This document shows positions 39,426 to 49,555 of a DNA stretch of 64,000 nucleotides, piece by piece. The position numbers and the translations under genes were made by a program. Under the pieces are notes generated by a model that was not told the DNA's origin, did not search any database, and worked only from the letters and a program-made list of their open reading frames with translations. Numbering within the stretch: position 1 is the first letter of the stretch; each line of letters begins with the position of its first letter. This stretch comes from Zhongshania sp. R06B22 (lineage in GTDB: Bacteria; Pseudomonadota; Gammaproteobacteria; Pseudomonadales; Spongiibacteraceae): positions 2,046,001-2,110,000 of the forward strand of contig NZ_JBFRYB010000001.1 in assembly GCF_040892595.1 (NCBI RefSeq). Direction: 5' to 3'.

Positions 39426-40298
39426 ATGAGCTGGGTAGATAAGATTCTTCCCTCGGGAGTGCGACGGGTTGATTCGGAAGAGCGCCGTGGTGCAAAGGGG
39501 TCGGTGCCAGAAGGTCTTTGGAAAAAGTGCGTTAAGTGCGAAGCCGTACTTTACCGGCCGGAGCTAGAAAGTCATCAAGACGTGTGCCCAAAGTGCGACC
39601 ACCATATGCGTATTGGTGCACGCCGTCGCATCGCTTTGTTTTTAGACGAAGTGGGGCGCGAAGAGATTCTTAGCCATATTGAGCCTGTTGATAGACTCAA
39701 ATTTAAAGACAAAAAGAAATACCGCGATCGCTTAACCGCCGCGCAGAAAGCAACCGGTGAAAAGGATGCCTTGATCGCTTACAAAGGCAGCGTTAAAGAA
39801 TTGCCAGTAGTTGTGGTCGCTTTTGAATTCAATTTTCACGGCGGATCTATGGGCTCTGCTGTAGGTGAGAAATTCACCCAAGCCGCCAATGTTGCGCTTA
39901 AAGAGCGCTGCCCACTGATTTGCTTTTCCGCCTCCGGTGGCGCCCGCATGCAAGAAGCGCTTATTTCGCTAATGCAAATGGCGAAGACCAGTGCGGTATT
40001 AGAGCGCTTAAAACAAAATGGTGTGCCGTATATTTCAGTTATGACCGATCCGATCTACGGTGGTGTGTCTGCAAGTTTAGCCTTGCTCGGTGATATCAAT
40101 GTTGCTGAACCTGGTGCGCGCGCGGGTTTTGCTGGCCCCAATATTATTGAGCAAACCATTCGCCAGAAGTTGCCGCCGGGCTTTCAGCGCAGTGAATTTT
40201 TGCTGGCTCACGGCGCTATCGACATGATCGTTCGTCGTCCAGATATGCGTGACACCTTAGGGCGGCTGCTCGGAAGCCTGATGCATTATCAGCGTTAA
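39426..40298 (+). CDS. accD: Acetyl-CoA carboxylase carboxyltransferase subunit beta AccD
   Basis: This 290-residue subunit has the N-terminal zinc ribbon ([15 protein letters not shown], then [11 protein letters not shown]) and a crotonase-type carboxyltransferase core with [20 protein letters not shown] and [17 protein letters not shown]. It works with AccA in fatty-acid synthesis. folC follows after nine bases. Confidence 0.97.
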   Translation: MSWVDKILPSGVRRVDSEERRGAKGSVPEGLWKKCVKCEAVLYRPELESHQDVCPKCDHHMRIGARRRIALFLDEVGREEILSHIEPVDRLKFKDKKKYRDRLTAAQKATGEKDALIAYKGSVKELPVVVVAFEFNFHGGSMGSAVGEKFTQAANVALKERCPLICFSASGGARMQEALISLMQMAKTSAVLERLKQNGVPYISVMTDPIYGGVSASLALLGDINVAEPGARAGFAGPNIIEQTIRQKLPPGFQRSEFLLAHGAIDMIVRRPDMRDTLGRLLGSLMHYQR

Positions 40299-40307
40299 TC
40301 GGATTCT

Positions 40308-41612
40308 ATGAGGTTTACACAGCTCGATGATTGGTTGCGGTGGATGGAAACGCAACATCCCCGCAGCATTGACCTCGGTCTTGAACGTGTCGCGCTGGTG
40401 GCGCAGCAGCTAGAGATCGCGCTGGATATGCCGGTAGTTACGGTTGCCGGTACCAATGGTAAGGGGTCCTGTGTGGCCCTGTTGTCTTCTATATTAGGTG
40501 CTCAAGGTTACCGAGTGGGCGCTTATACTTCTCCCCATTTAAATCACTATCATGAACGTATTGTGGTTGCCGACAATAGCGTTGACGATGACTCCCTATG
40601 CCGTGCTTTCGCTGCAGTGGATGATGCGCGCGGCGAAACCTCGCTGACCTATTTTGAATTTGGCACCTTGGCGGCACTGCTTATCTTCCAGCAGCAAGCA
40701 GTTGATGTAGTGATTCTTGAAGTCGGTTTAGGTGGGCGTTTAGATGCGGTTAATATTATCGACGCTGATGTCGCGATTGTGAGTTCAATTGCGATTGATC
40801 ACGAGGCCTGGCTGGGGAGTGATCGCGAAGCAATAGGTCGTGAAAAAGCGGGTATCTTCAGGTCGGGTCGACCGGCAATTATTGGTGATGGGGCGCCGCC
40901 GGCGTCTCTATTACATTATGGTGCTCAACTTGGTGTCGAGCTTATTTGTCGGGGCGACGATTTCAATATTACCGATAGTAGTGAGGGCTGGCACTGGCAG
41001 GGGCGAGCCGTCAATGGTGAGCTTGTTTGTTACCGTGATTTGCCCTATCCAGCGCTGCTAGTTGATAACGCGGCAACCGTGTTGCAGGCACTCGAATACA
41101 TCGGTTTACCGGTGTCAGAATCGGCAATACGGCAGGGCTTGACTGCAGTGAGTGTTGTCGGCCGCTGCCAGCATCTTCAGTATCGGGGCATTGAGTTAGT
41201 GCTGGATGTGGCGCACAACCCAGCATCGGTGCAAATATTGCGCGATCATCTTAATGCCAAACCCATTGCCGGACGCACAGAGTGTCTTTTTGCGGTCATG
41301 GCTGATAAATCAATTGCTGAGATGATTACCATATTAAAACCCTGTTTCGGCCATTGGAGCTTGGCGCCATTGTCAGGCAATGAGCGTGCAGCGCAAGTGG
41401 TGACAGTGGAAACGCTGCTTCATGCGCAGCAAATTATCGACGTATCAGTTGCGACATCTTTTGCCGACGGTGTTGATGGCGCACTGGCGCGCCTGTCAGC
41501 AGGCGATCGTTTAGTGGTGTTTGGATCATTTTTCACTGTGGCAGCGGCCATGACAGTATTGGCTGACCCAATCAGTATAGAAACAAGGTTAGTGGGAGAG
41601 TCTAAATTATGA
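40308..41612 (+). CDS. folC: Dihydrofolate synthase / folylpolyglutamate synthase FolC
   Basis: This 434-residue Mur-ligase family enzyme has its P-loop in VAGTNGKGSCVALL (near residue 47), TSPHLNHYHERI, VGLGGRLDAVNI and VLDVAHNPASVQIL. It adds glutamate to dihydropteroate and folates. Its stop overlaps the SPOR gene by four bases. Confidence 0.95.
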   Translation: MRFTQLDDWLRWMETQHPRSIDLGLERVALVAQQLEIALDMPVVTVAGTNGKGSCVALLSSILGAQGYRVGAYTSPHLNHYHERIVVADNSVDDDSLCRAFAAVDDARGETSLTYFEFGTLAALLIFQQQAVDVVILEVGLGGRLDAVNIIDADVAIVSSIAIDHEAWLGSDREAIGREKAGIFRSGRPAIIGDGAPPASLLHYGAQLGVELICRGDDFNITDSSEGWHWQGRAVNGELVCYRDLPYPALLVDNAATVLQALEYIGLPVSESAIRQGLTAVSVVGRCQHLQYRGIELVLDVAHNPASVQILRDHLNAKPIAGRTECLFAVMADKSIAEMITILKPCFGHWSLAPLSGNERAAQVVTVETLLHAQQIIDVSVATSFADGVDGALARLSAGDRLVVFGSFFTVAAAMTVLADPISIETRLVGESKL

Positions 41613-42247
41613 TGAGACAGCGCTTAGTGGGTGCATTGGTGTTGCTGTGCGGCGGGGTTATTCTCTGGTCACTGCTATTTACCGGGCCGGCGGCCTCAAA
41701 GCTGGACCGAAAGACTCAAATTCCAGATGCGCCGCTGGTTGATCCGGTAATAGATACACCGCCGATGAAGCCAGAGGGTATAATGTCGGCAGACACCCTG
41801 TTAGTTCCCGAGCAGCCAAATTTGCCGATTGCAGATGCGGATGACAATGCAATAGGCGCAGCAGTGAGAGCCGAAGCTGGTAATATTCCTGATCCAGCAG
41901 ACAGCCCGAAAAAATCAGCGCCTGTGGCTAAATCTGAACCGGTCGCAGTGAAAAAAGACCTGCCGGCTAAACCGGTGGCCGCAAAGAGATTAGATGCTAA
42001 TGGATTGCCGCCGGCCTGGGTGGTTCAGGTAGGTGTGTTTGGTAGTAAGACAAATGCAGAGGGCCTGAAGAAATCCCTGCAAGGTGCCGGATATAAAGCA
42101 TTTATCGATGAAATTCAGCGTAATTCCAAGCCCTTGTATCGGGTGTTGGTCGGGCCGGTGATTAGTAATGAAAAGGCCGTCTCCCAGCAGACTGCAATAA
42201 ATAAGCGCTTTAAGGTGAAGTCTATTGTTAACCGTTTCGAGCCTTAG
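41609..42247 (+). CDS. SPOR-domain membrane protein (DedD-like)
   Basis: This 212-residue protein has one N-terminal membrane helix (LVGALVLLCGGVILWSLLF), a disordered Pro/Asp/Lys-rich linker and a C-terminal SPOR domain (WVVQVGVFGSKTNAEGLKK, then PLYRVLVGPV). SPOR domains bind denuded septal glycan. The position between folC and cvpA matches DedD-type proteins in many gammaproteobacteria. Confidence 0.88.
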   Translation: MMRQRLVGALVLLCGGVILWSLLFTGPAASKLDRKTQIPDAPLVDPVIDTPPMKPEGIMSADTLLVPEQPNLPIADADDNAIGAAVRAEAGNIPDPADSPKKSAPVAKSEPVAVKKDLPAKPVAAKRLDANGLPPAWVVQVGVFGSKTNAEGLKKSLQGAGYKAFIDEIQRNSKPLYRVLVGPVISNEKAVSQQTAINKRFKVKSIVNRFEP

Positions 42248-42333
42248 TTGGTGTTCAACGCAAAATCTTACTTGGGCTGTAGCGCTGGGCTTGTTAGACT
42301 TCGCATCTCGAACTTCTGTCGGAGCCGCTTACA

Positions 42334-42858
42334 GTGCTAAGCACGTTTAACTGGGCTGATTGGGCCATTCTGGCGGTTATATCAGCCTCTGCGCTTATCA
42401 GTTTAATTCGCGGTTTTGTAAAAGAAGCGCTGTCCTTATTAACGTGGGCGGTCGCATTCTTTATTGCCGTTGCTTTTCATCCACAAGCCGTTGCGTTGCT
42501 AGAATCCTTAATAGATAAGGTCTATCTGCGGGAAATTCTTGCCTATATTCTGGTTTTTATTACGGTCTTGGTGGTGGGTAGCTTAATAACCCATATTATT
42601 GCCGTCATGGTAAAGCGTACCGGTCTTAGCGGCACAGACCGCTTGCTAGGTATGATCTTTGGCACTGCCCGCGGCTTGATCGTGGTGTTGGCCGCCTTAG
42701 TCTTGCTGCCGTCCTTGTTGACGGGAGTGGAAAATGATCAGTGGTGGAAGGAGTCCCAACTGGTACCCGAGTTTCTGTTGATGAAAGACTGGTCAGAGCA
42801 GAGCTTTAATGATGTGGTTAACTGGGGCTCGTCTTTATTGTCGAGCCAGAGTAACTAG
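42334..42858 (+). CDS. cvpA: CvpA-family membrane protein
   Basis: This 174-residue protein has four membrane helices and the CvpA signature FNWADWAILAVISASALISL followed by RGFVKEALSLLTW. It is linked to colicin V production and purF in enterobacteria, and the same order with purF is kept here. The start is GTG 42334, with GGAG ten bases upstream. Confidence 0.92.
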   Translation: MLSTFNWADWAILAVISASALISLIRGFVKEALSLLTWAVAFFIAVAFHPQAVALLESLIDKVYLREILAYILVFITVLVVGSLITHIIAVMVKRTGLSGTDRLLGMIFGTARGLIVVLAALVLLPSLLTGVENDQWWKESQLVPEFLLMKDWSEQSFNDVVNWGSSLLSSQSN

Positions 42859-42890
42859 TTTAGATCTTCGTCCAAATGAGGTAGTAGTGC

Positions 42891-44411
42891 ATGTGTGGCA
42901 TCGTAGGTATAGTCGCAAAGACTAATGTAAACCAAGATTTGTACGATGCATTAACGGTGCTTCAGCATCGAGGTCAGGATGCTGCGGGCATTGTGACTTT
43001 TGAGCACGGCAAGCTAAATCAGCGCAAAGGCAATGGTCTAGTGAAAGATGTTTTCCATACGCGGCATATGCAGCGTTTAACGGGGAATATCGGTATTGGT
43101 CATGTTCGTTATCCCACGGCGGGCAGTTCTAGCCCAGCCTTAGCACAACCTTTTTATGTTAACTCACCCTATGGCATCAGTCTTGCGCACAACGGTAATT
43201 TGACTAACGCCGCCGAGTTGTCGAAGGAGCTTTTTCAGTCTGATTTGCGACATTTGAATACCGAGTCCGATTCAGAAGTGCTGCTCAATGTCTTCGCCCA
43301 TGAATTGCAAAAATTGGGTAAGTTGGTGCCTACCGCCGACGATGTATTTGCTGCTGTTAGCGGTGTGCATTATCGCTGTAAAGGTGGCTATGCTGTAGTG
43401 GCGATGATCGCTAATTATGGCGTTATTGGCTTTCGCGACCCCAATGGTATTCGTCCGCTGGTCTATGGTGAGCGAGAGTCGGAGCAGGGTAAAGAGTATA
43501 TGTTGGCGTCTGAGAGTGTCGCTCTGGATGCCCTTGGGTATAAATTGCTTGGCGATGTGGCACCGGGCGAAGCCGTTTATATCCAAACTAGCGGTGAAAT
43601 CCACGTTCGGCGTTGCGCCGAGGTAAGTGACTATCGCCCCTGTATTTTCGAGCATGTATATTTTGCGCGTCCAGATTCTATTATGGATGGGATCTCGGTA
43701 TACAAATCCCGTCTGCGCCAAGGTGAGCGTTTAGCGGAAAAAATTCTTCGTGATTATCCTGACCACGACATCGACGTTATTGTCCCCATTCCAGATTCAA
43801 GCCGTATTGCTGCGCAATCTATGGCCGCTAAGTTGGGCGTTAAATTTCGCGAAGGCTTGGTTAAGAATCGCTACATTGGTCGGACGTTTATTATGCCGGG
43901 CCAAAGTGAGCGTAAGAAATCGGTCAAGCAAAAGCTCAATGCCATTGGCTTGGAGTTTAAAGATAAAAACGTGATGTTAGTGGATGATTCAATTGTTCGC
44001 GGCACCACCTGCCAGCAGATTATTGAAATGGCCCGCGATGCAGGTGCTCGCAAGGTCTACTTCGCGTCTGCTGCGCCGCCGGTGCGCTACCCGAATGTTT
44101 ACGGCATAGATATGCCGTCTGCCAATGAGTTAATTGCTCACGGCCGCACCCCAGAAGAAGTGCAGACAGAAATTGGTGCCGACTGGTTGTTGTATCAGGA
44201 TCTTGAAGATTTGATTAGCTGCTCTTCTGAAGGTAATCCTAAAATTACCGATTTCGAGTGTTCGGTATTTAATGGCAATTATGTCACCGGCGATGTCGAT
44301 CAAGTCTATCTGGATAAGCTGGCGGCGGATCGCAATGATAATTCTCAAAATGAACGCAATGCCGTGGTCGGTGAAGGCGCGTTGATTGGGCTGCATAACG
44401 ACGTATCATAG
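42891..44411 (+). CDS. purF: Amidophosphoribosyltransferase PurF
   Basis: This 506-residue enzyme starts [10 protein letters not shown], so the N-terminal nucleophile Cys is exposed by Met removal and there is no propeptide. The glutaminase part has [14 protein letters not shown] and [11 protein letters not shown]. The PRPP-binding loop is [17 protein letters not shown] near 360-376. It makes phosphoribosylamine, the first step of purine synthesis. Confidence 0.97.
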   Translation: MCGIVGIVAKTNVNQDLYDALTVLQHRGQDAAGIVTFEHGKLNQRKGNGLVKDVFHTRHMQRLTGNIGIGHVRYPTAGSSSPALAQPFYVNSPYGISLAHNGNLTNAAELSKELFQSDLRHLNTESDSEVLLNVFAHELQKLGKLVPTADDVFAAVSGVHYRCKGGYAVVAMIANYGVIGFRDPNGIRPLVYGERESEQGKEYMLASESVALDALGYKLLGDVAPGEAVYIQTSGEIHVRRCAEVSDYRPCIFEHVYFARPDSIMDGISVYKSRLRQGERLAEKILRDYPDHDIDVIVPIPDSSRIAAQSMAAKLGVKFREGLVKNRYIGRTFIMPGQSERKKSVKQKLNAIGLEFKDKNVMLVDDSIVRGTTCQQIIEMARDAGARKVYFASAAPPVRYPNVYGIDMPSANELIAHGRTPEEVQTEIGADWLLYQDLEDLISCSSEGNPKITDFECSVFNGNYVTGDVDQVYLDKLAADRNDNSQNERNAVVGEGALIGLHNDVS

Positions 44412-44452
44412 AGCGATATCGTTCTGACTTGAGTGGCGAGAGAGCAATAATC

Positions 44453-45664
44453 ATGACCGAGCAAGAATATTTGGCCCAGCGACAAGCAGTATTGGCCGAA
44501 GCTGAACTCGACACTCGAGCAGTGCGCGCTGGCCAAGTGCGAACGTTTGAAGGCGAGCACGCTGAGCCTATTTTTATGACCTCGAGCTATGTGTTTTCGA
44601 CGGCGTCAGAAGCGGCAGCGCGTTTCTCAGGTGCGCAGCCTGGCAATGTGTATTCCCGCTATACCAACCCGACGGTAAGAACCTTTGAGGATCGCATTGC
44701 TGCCCTTGAAGGTGCTGAAATGGGCGTTGCCACTGCATCTGGTATGGCTGCCATTTTAAGCACCTGCGTTGCCTTGCTTGAGTCTGGCGATCACATTATT
44801 TGCTCGCGAAGTGTCTTTGGTACAACTACGGTTTTACTCAATAAGTATTTGGCTAAGCTTGGAATTAGCACGACCTTCGTTTCACCGATCGACGCGCAAG
44901 AGTGGCGAGATGCCATTAGCCCTAATACCAAGATGTTGATGCTGGAAACGCCGTCAAACCCGCTGTCGGAAGTTGCCGATATTCGAGTCTTGGCAGATAT
45001 CGCCCATCAGCATGACTGCCTATTGGTCGTAGATAACTGTTTCTGTACTCCTGCTTTGCAACTGCCGCTAGCCTTGGGCGCAGACATCGTGGTGCACTCT
45101 GCAACTAAGTACCTTGATGGCCAGGGCCGCAGTGTCGGTGGCGCCGTGGTTGGCCGCCGCGAACAAATGAATGAGGTACTTGCGTTTATTAGAACCGCTG
45201 GCCCAAGCATGAGCCCCTTTAATGCCTGGGTATTTCTCAAGGGTTTAGAAACCTTGCGGCTGAGAATGATGGCGCATAGCAGCAATGCTTTGGCGCTGGC
45301 GACGTGGCTACAAGATCAGCCTGGTGTAGTAAAAGTTTACTATTCAGGTTTACCTGATCATCCTCAGCATGCACTTGCTGCCTTGCAGCAAAAGGCATTC
45401 GGCGGCGTATTGTCCTTTGAAGTTGGCAGTGATCAAGACGCGGCTTGGCGCTTTATTGATGCCACGCGCTTAGTTTCTATTACCGCTAATTTGGGCGACA
45501 CAAAAACCACTATCGTTCATCCGGCCACGACCACCCATGGCCGCTTGACCGTCGAGCAGCGCCGTGAAACCGGCATTGCCGATAACCTAATTAGGGTGTC
45601 AGTCGGTTTAGAAGACATCGAAGATTTACGTAAAGATATGCAACGTGGTTTGGACGCTTTGTAA
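44453..45664 (+). CDS. metZ: O-succinylhomoserine sulfhydrylase MetZ
   Basis: This 403-residue PLP enzyme of the Cys/Met metabolism family has the cofactor Lys in VHSATKYLDGQGRSVGG, YSRYTNPTVRTFEDRIAALEG at the N-terminus and LGDTKTTIVHPATTTH at the C-terminus. The purF-metZ order matches pseudomonads, where MetZ makes homocysteine directly. The start is ATG 44453 after a GAGAGAG; a frame from TTG 44429 is longer but less likely. Confidence 0.93.
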   Translation: MTEQEYLAQRQAVLAEAELDTRAVRAGQVRTFEGEHAEPIFMTSSYVFSTASEAAARFSGAQPGNVYSRYTNPTVRTFEDRIAALEGAEMGVATASGMAAILSTCVALLESGDHIICSRSVFGTTTVLLNKYLAKLGISTTFVSPIDAQEWRDAISPNTKMLMLETPSNPLSEVADIRVLADIAHQHDCLLVVDNCFCTPALQLPLALGADIVVHSATKYLDGQGRSVGGAVVGRREQMNEVLAFIRTAGPSMSPFNAWVFLKGLETLRLRMMAHSSNALALATWLQDQPGVVKVYYSGLPDHPQHALAALQQKAFGGVLSFEVGSDQDAAWRFIDATRLVSITANLGDTKTTIVHPATTTHGRLTVEQRRETGIADNLIRVSVGLEDIEDLRKDMQRGLDAL

Positions 45665-45667
45665 GCC

Positions 45668-46582
45668 ATGGACATTTTTGCGCAGCTCACTGAAGAAATC
45701 TCTAGGGTCGTACTGGGCAAAGACCATCAAATTCGACAAGCCTTGTGCTGCTTGCTCGCTCGCGGTCATCTGCTGATTGAAGATGTGCCGGGTGTGGGTA
45801 AAACCACACTGTCTCAGGCCTTTGCTAAAGTTACCGGTTTAGATTATCAGCGCATGCAGTTCACTAGTGATCTATTGCCCTCAGACATTCTCGGTGTGTC
45901 GATATTTGATCGCAATAGCAATGCCTTCCATTTTCATGCCGGGCCAGTATTTACCCAATTTTTATTGGTCGATGAAATTAACCGCGCAAGCCCTAAAACC
46001 CAAAGCGCCTTACTTGAGGCGATGGCTGAAAAGCAGGTCACGGTAGAAGGTGAAACGCGTGCTTTACCTAAACCTTTCTTTGTAATGGCGACTCAAAACC
46101 CGTGGTTTCAATCCGGTACGTTTCCCTTACCTGAGTCTCAGTTAGACCGATTTTTAATGCGGATTTCACTGGGTTATCCCGATGAAAAATCAGAGCGTCG
46201 ATTACTGGCGGGCGGTGATCCGCGGGCGTTAATAGCGGAGCTCCGCGCTCTATTGAATGCGGAAAAAATTATTGGCCTACAGGCTATGGTCGATAAAATT
46301 GAAATTCGCGACAGCGTGTTGTCTTATGTGCAAAGGCTCATTGCCTTTACTCGTCAGGATTCTCACTATGCATTTGGGCTTTCTACCCGCGCTGCCTTGG
46401 CCTTAATCCAGGCGTCTAAAGCGTGGGCAATGCTAGACGGGCGTGAGTATGTTTTACCTGATGATATTCAGCTACTGCTAGAGCCAGTGGCTGCTCACCG
46501 CTTAAAGCCCGCTGCAGATAGTCAGGATGATGGTCCGGACTTAATTAAGCGCTTGCTGTCACAGGTGCCGGTAGTGGTGTAG
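45668..46582 (+). CDS. MoxR-family AAA ATPase
   Basis: This 304-residue AAA+ protein has the Walker A motif EDVPGVGKTTLSQAF near residue 38, Walker B LLVDEINRASPKTQSALLEAM, sensor segment ATQNPWFQSGTFPLPESQLD and a C-terminal helical lid. MoxR proteins act as chaperones for partner proteins, usually with DUF58 and transglutaminase genes, as here. It starts three bases after the metZ stop. Confidence 0.9.
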   Translation: MDIFAQLTEEISRVVLGKDHQIRQALCCLLARGHLLIEDVPGVGKTTLSQAFAKVTGLDYQRMQFTSDLLPSDILGVSIFDRNSNAFHFHAGPVFTQFLLVDEINRASPKTQSALLEAMAEKQVTVEGETRALPKPFFVMATQNPWFQSGTFPLPESQLDRFLMRISLGYPDEKSERRLLAGGDPRALIAELRALLNAEKIIGLQAMVDKIEIRDSVLSYVQRLIAFTRQDSHYAFGLSTRAALALIQASKAWAMLDGREYVLPDDIQLLLEPVAAHRLKPAADSQDDGPDLIKRLLSQVPVVV

Positions 46583-46584
46583 CT

Positions 46585-47541
46585 ATGGTGGGCAAAATCA
46601 AGGCCTTTATTCGTGGTCGCTTCGACGCTTGGTTGGAGAAACGAAGCCCTCCCTGCAGTCACTTAGTGCTTAATCAGCGCCGTATTTTTATTATTCCATC
46701 GCGCGCTGGTGCTGGATATCTATTGATGTTGCTGGGGCTTTTATTACTGGCGATTAATTATCAAAACAATCTTATTTTTGCGCTTACCTTCTGGCTCTTT
46801 AGTCTTCTCTTAGTAGCGATTCTTCATACCTACGCTAATTTATCTGGAATTAGTTTACGAGCCGGCGCGGCGGAAGCGGTATTTGCCGGTCAGCCGGCTG
46901 CCTTTCATTTGCACCTGGAAGCGGGCGCGCGTGATCGCCATCGCTTGTATTTAGGATTTACCGATCAAGCACCAGTATCTTGTTCTTTGAGTAGGCAAAT
47001 AGGGGGGGCGGATGTGATTTTAAAATATCCGACGCTTAAGCGTGGTCCGCTGCGCCCAGGCCGAATGACGATTACCACCCGCTATCCACTGGGAATATTG
47101 CGGTGTTGGGGCGCGCCTAAATTAGACTGGCACTGCCTAGTTTACCCGCAGGCAAAGTTACTGCGACCATTGGTGAATAGTGCGGCGGAAGGTGAGGGTA
47201 GCATTCCCGATATCGCTCGTGATAGTGACGAATTCAGTGGCTTTCAACGTTATCAGCCGGGACAGCCACCTAGGCGTATTTTCTGGAAGGCTTACGCTAA
47301 GGGGCAAGCGCTGCAGAGCAAGCAGTTTGAGCAATCGCAGGCGGATGAATTAATGTTGGATTGGAATGAGCTCGACGGTTTAGGTACAGAGGATCGATTA
47401 AGCACGCTGTGTGCTTGGGCGCTGGATTGCAATGCACGCGGACTCTCCTTTGGTTTGCAGATGCCTGGTGTCAACATTGCTGCGGCCAGCGGCGGAGATC
47501 AATTGCCGCGGGTCTTGCGCGCACTGGCACAATACTCATGA
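46585..47541 (+). CDS. DUF58 membrane-associated protein
   Basis: This 318-residue protein has two N-terminal membrane helices (about 38-75: YLLMLLGLLLLAINY and the following segment). The DUF58 motif is FSGFQRYQPGQPPRRIFWKA (about 214-233). Its gene starts two bases after moxR, a nearly constant pairing. The molecular function is not established. Confidence 0.85.
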   Translation: MVGKIKAFIRGRFDAWLEKRSPPCSHLVLNQRRIFIIPSRAGAGYLLMLLGLLLLAINYQNNLIFALTFWLFSLLLVAILHTYANLSGISLRAGAAEAVFAGQPAAFHLHLEAGARDRHRLYLGFTDQAPVSCSLSRQIGGADVILKYPTLKRGPLRPGRMTITTRYPLGILRCWGAPKLDWHCLVYPQAKLLRPLVNSAAEGEGSIPDIARDSDEFSGFQRYQPGQPPRRIFWKAYAKGQALQSKQFEQSQADELMLDWNELDGLGTEDRLSTLCAWALDCNARGLSFGLQMPGVNIAAASGGDQLPRVLRALAQYS

Positions 47542-47569
47542 AGTCGGCAATTAATATGGAGTGGTGGTC

Positions 47570-49540
47570 GTGAACGCTGCGGATAATCGTCACGCAGTAG
47601 TCTGGCTATTGCTGGCGCAGTTGTTAGCGATACTACCCTTGGTTGCAGTGTTGCCATTTTGGATTGTGCTGGTGTGGGCTGCGTCGGCATGGTGGTATTG
47701 GCGCATTATTACAGTTGGCTGGGTTTTTCCAGTTGTGGCTGTAAAGGGCTTGTTAGCCATTACCTCGGTGGCTGGGGTTTATGCGTCATTTGGCTCGCTG
47801 TTTGCCATAGAAGCGATGGTAGCGATACTTGTTCTGGCGGTTATTTTAAAGTTGCTAGAGCTCAAAACTGAGCGTGATCATTGGTTGGTGCTCATGCTCA
47901 GTTATTTCGTTGTTGCCTGTGGTTTATTGTTTTCACAACAAATTATTGATGTGCTATTTACCTTATTGCAAATAGCGGTGCTGTTGATTGCGCAGCAGGC
48001 CATGAATCGCGATAAGGCGCCGGCGACAACCCTGCTGCGATCTGTGTGCGTGATGGCCCTGCAATCGCTACCGCTAATGCTGCTGCTGTTTGTGATTTTT
48101 CCTCGTATTGGGCCACTGTGGACCATGCCATTGCCCAGTGGCCAAGGCGTCACGGGAATGTCCGATTCACTTGAGTTTGGTGATATCGCAACCCTAAACC
48201 AGTCGAGTGCCTTGGCATTCCGAGTGCGCTTTGAGGGGGATCTGCCCAACCCTGAATCACTCTACTGGCGGGGTTTAGTGCTTGATCAATTTGACGGCCG
48301 GCGCTGGACACGAACGGCCTGGCCGGCGCGAAATAAAATTTCCTCTCCCAGCATTACTCAGGAGAGTATTGAGTATACCGTTACCCTAGAGTCGGCACTG
48401 CACGAGTGGCTTTACGTTTTGCCGCTAGCAGCAGTGAATAGAAGCGATGTCTATTACACGGCCCAACATCAGTGGTTAAGTAAGCGGCCGATCAGCGGGC
48501 GAGTCGAGTATACGGTTAAGAGCTATTTGTCTGAGGCCTTAGTGGACAGTGACGGCAGTCAGCGTCAAAATTTACAGCTGGGTGGTAACTCCAATAACCC
48601 TAAAGCGCGGGCTTTGGCTGCTCGGTGGCAGCAAGAAATCTCCAGCCCCAGTGAACGAGTGGCGGCGGCAATCAGGTATTTTGAAACGACACCCTTTGAA
48701 TACACGCTCACGCCAGCCATACTCGGAGAAAATAACGTCGATGAGTTTTTATTTACCACTCGACAAGGCTATTGCGAGCACTTTGCGGCTAGCTTTGTCT
48801 ATTTAATGCGAGCGGCGGGTGTGCCCGCGCGTATTGTTGTGGGCTACCAAGGTGGTGAATTTAATCAGCGCGACAACTATTTGCTGGTTCACCAGTCAGA
48901 TGCACACGCGTGGGCAGAGGTGTGGTTTGAAGATCGTGGCTGGGTGCGGGTAGACCCGACAGCAACGGTTGCTCCAACACGTATTCGACTGGGTGCGGAA
49001 GCCTTATTAAGTGGTCAGAGCGGGTATTTGAATGGGTCGCCAATGTCGCTTCGTCGCTTTGAATGGGCGACACGTCTGCGCTACTTTGTCGATAATATGA
49101 ATTACGCGTGGGCGCGCTGGGTGCTGAATTTTGACAGCGACGCTCAAACTAGTTTTCTGCGTGGAGTTTTAGGAGAGATCAGTCCTCAGCGCATGCTAAT
49201 TGCCGTGATGCTAATGGGCGGTCTACCCTTGGCATTCGCTGCATTTTTTAGTTTGCGCTTGCCAACTCGGCGGGGCGAAGATTTGGCGGCGCGCTACTAT
49301 TTGCGAAGCTGTCGAGCTCTGGCGCGGCGCGGTTTGAAACGTAAAGAGGGCGAAACACCAGAGGATTTTCTTGGCAGGGTTACGTTAGAGCAGCCGTGTT
49401 GGGCTGCGTGGCTGGGAATGCAAACGCGGCTCTTCACTGAATGCAGCTATTATTCGCAGCAAAGCCCGAACTATAAGCAAAATTTACAAAATCTAAAGCG
49501 TTATCAGCGTCCGCGTAAGTGGTTGGAAAAAAAAAAGTAA
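47570..49540 (+). CDS. TgpA-type membrane transglutaminase-like protein
   Basis: This protein of about 656 residues has some six N-terminal membrane helices up to residue 200. A periplasmic transglutaminase-like domain follows, with catalytic Cys in QGYCEHFAASFVYLMRAAG (near 400), His in SDAHAWAEVWFED and Asp in WVRVDPTATV. A further helix near 545 and a cytoplasmic C-terminal DUF4129-like tail (GLKRKEGETPEDFLGRV) end it. In Pseudomonas the homologue TgpA is essential and periplasmic. I chose GTG 47570, eight bases after GGAG; GTG 47561 is also in frame. Confidence 0.88.
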   Translation: MNAADNRHAVVWLLLAQLLAILPLVAVLPFWIVLVWAASAWWYWRIITVGWVFPVVAVKGLLAITSVAGVYASFGSLFAIEAMVAILVLAVILKLLELKTERDHWLVLMLSYFVVACGLLFSQQIIDVLFTLLQIAVLLIAQQAMNRDKAPATTLLRSVCVMALQSLPLMLLLFVIFPRIGPLWTMPLPSGQGVTGMSDSLEFGDIATLNQSSALAFRVRFEGDLPNPESLYWRGLVLDQFDGRRWTRTAWPARNKISSPSITQESIEYTVTLESALHEWLYVLPLAAVNRSDVYYTAQHQWLSKRPISGRVEYTVKSYLSEALVDSDGSQRQNLQLGGNSNNPKARALAARWQQEISSPSERVAAAIRYFETTPFEYTLTPAILGENNVDEFLFTTRQGYCEHFAASFVYLMRAAGVPARIVVGYQGGEFNQRDNYLLVHQSDAHAWAEVWFEDRGWVRVDPTATVAPTRIRLGAEALLSGQSGYLNGSPMSLRRFEWATRLRYFVDNMNYAWARWVLNFDSDAQTSFLRGVLGEISPQRMLIAVMLMGGLPLAFAAFFSLRLPTRRGEDLAARYYLRSCRALARRGLKRKEGETPEDFLGRVTLEQPCWAAWLGMQTRLFTECSYYSQQSPNYKQNLQNLKRYQRPRKWLEKKK

Positions 49541-49555
49541 GAGGGGATTGGCACA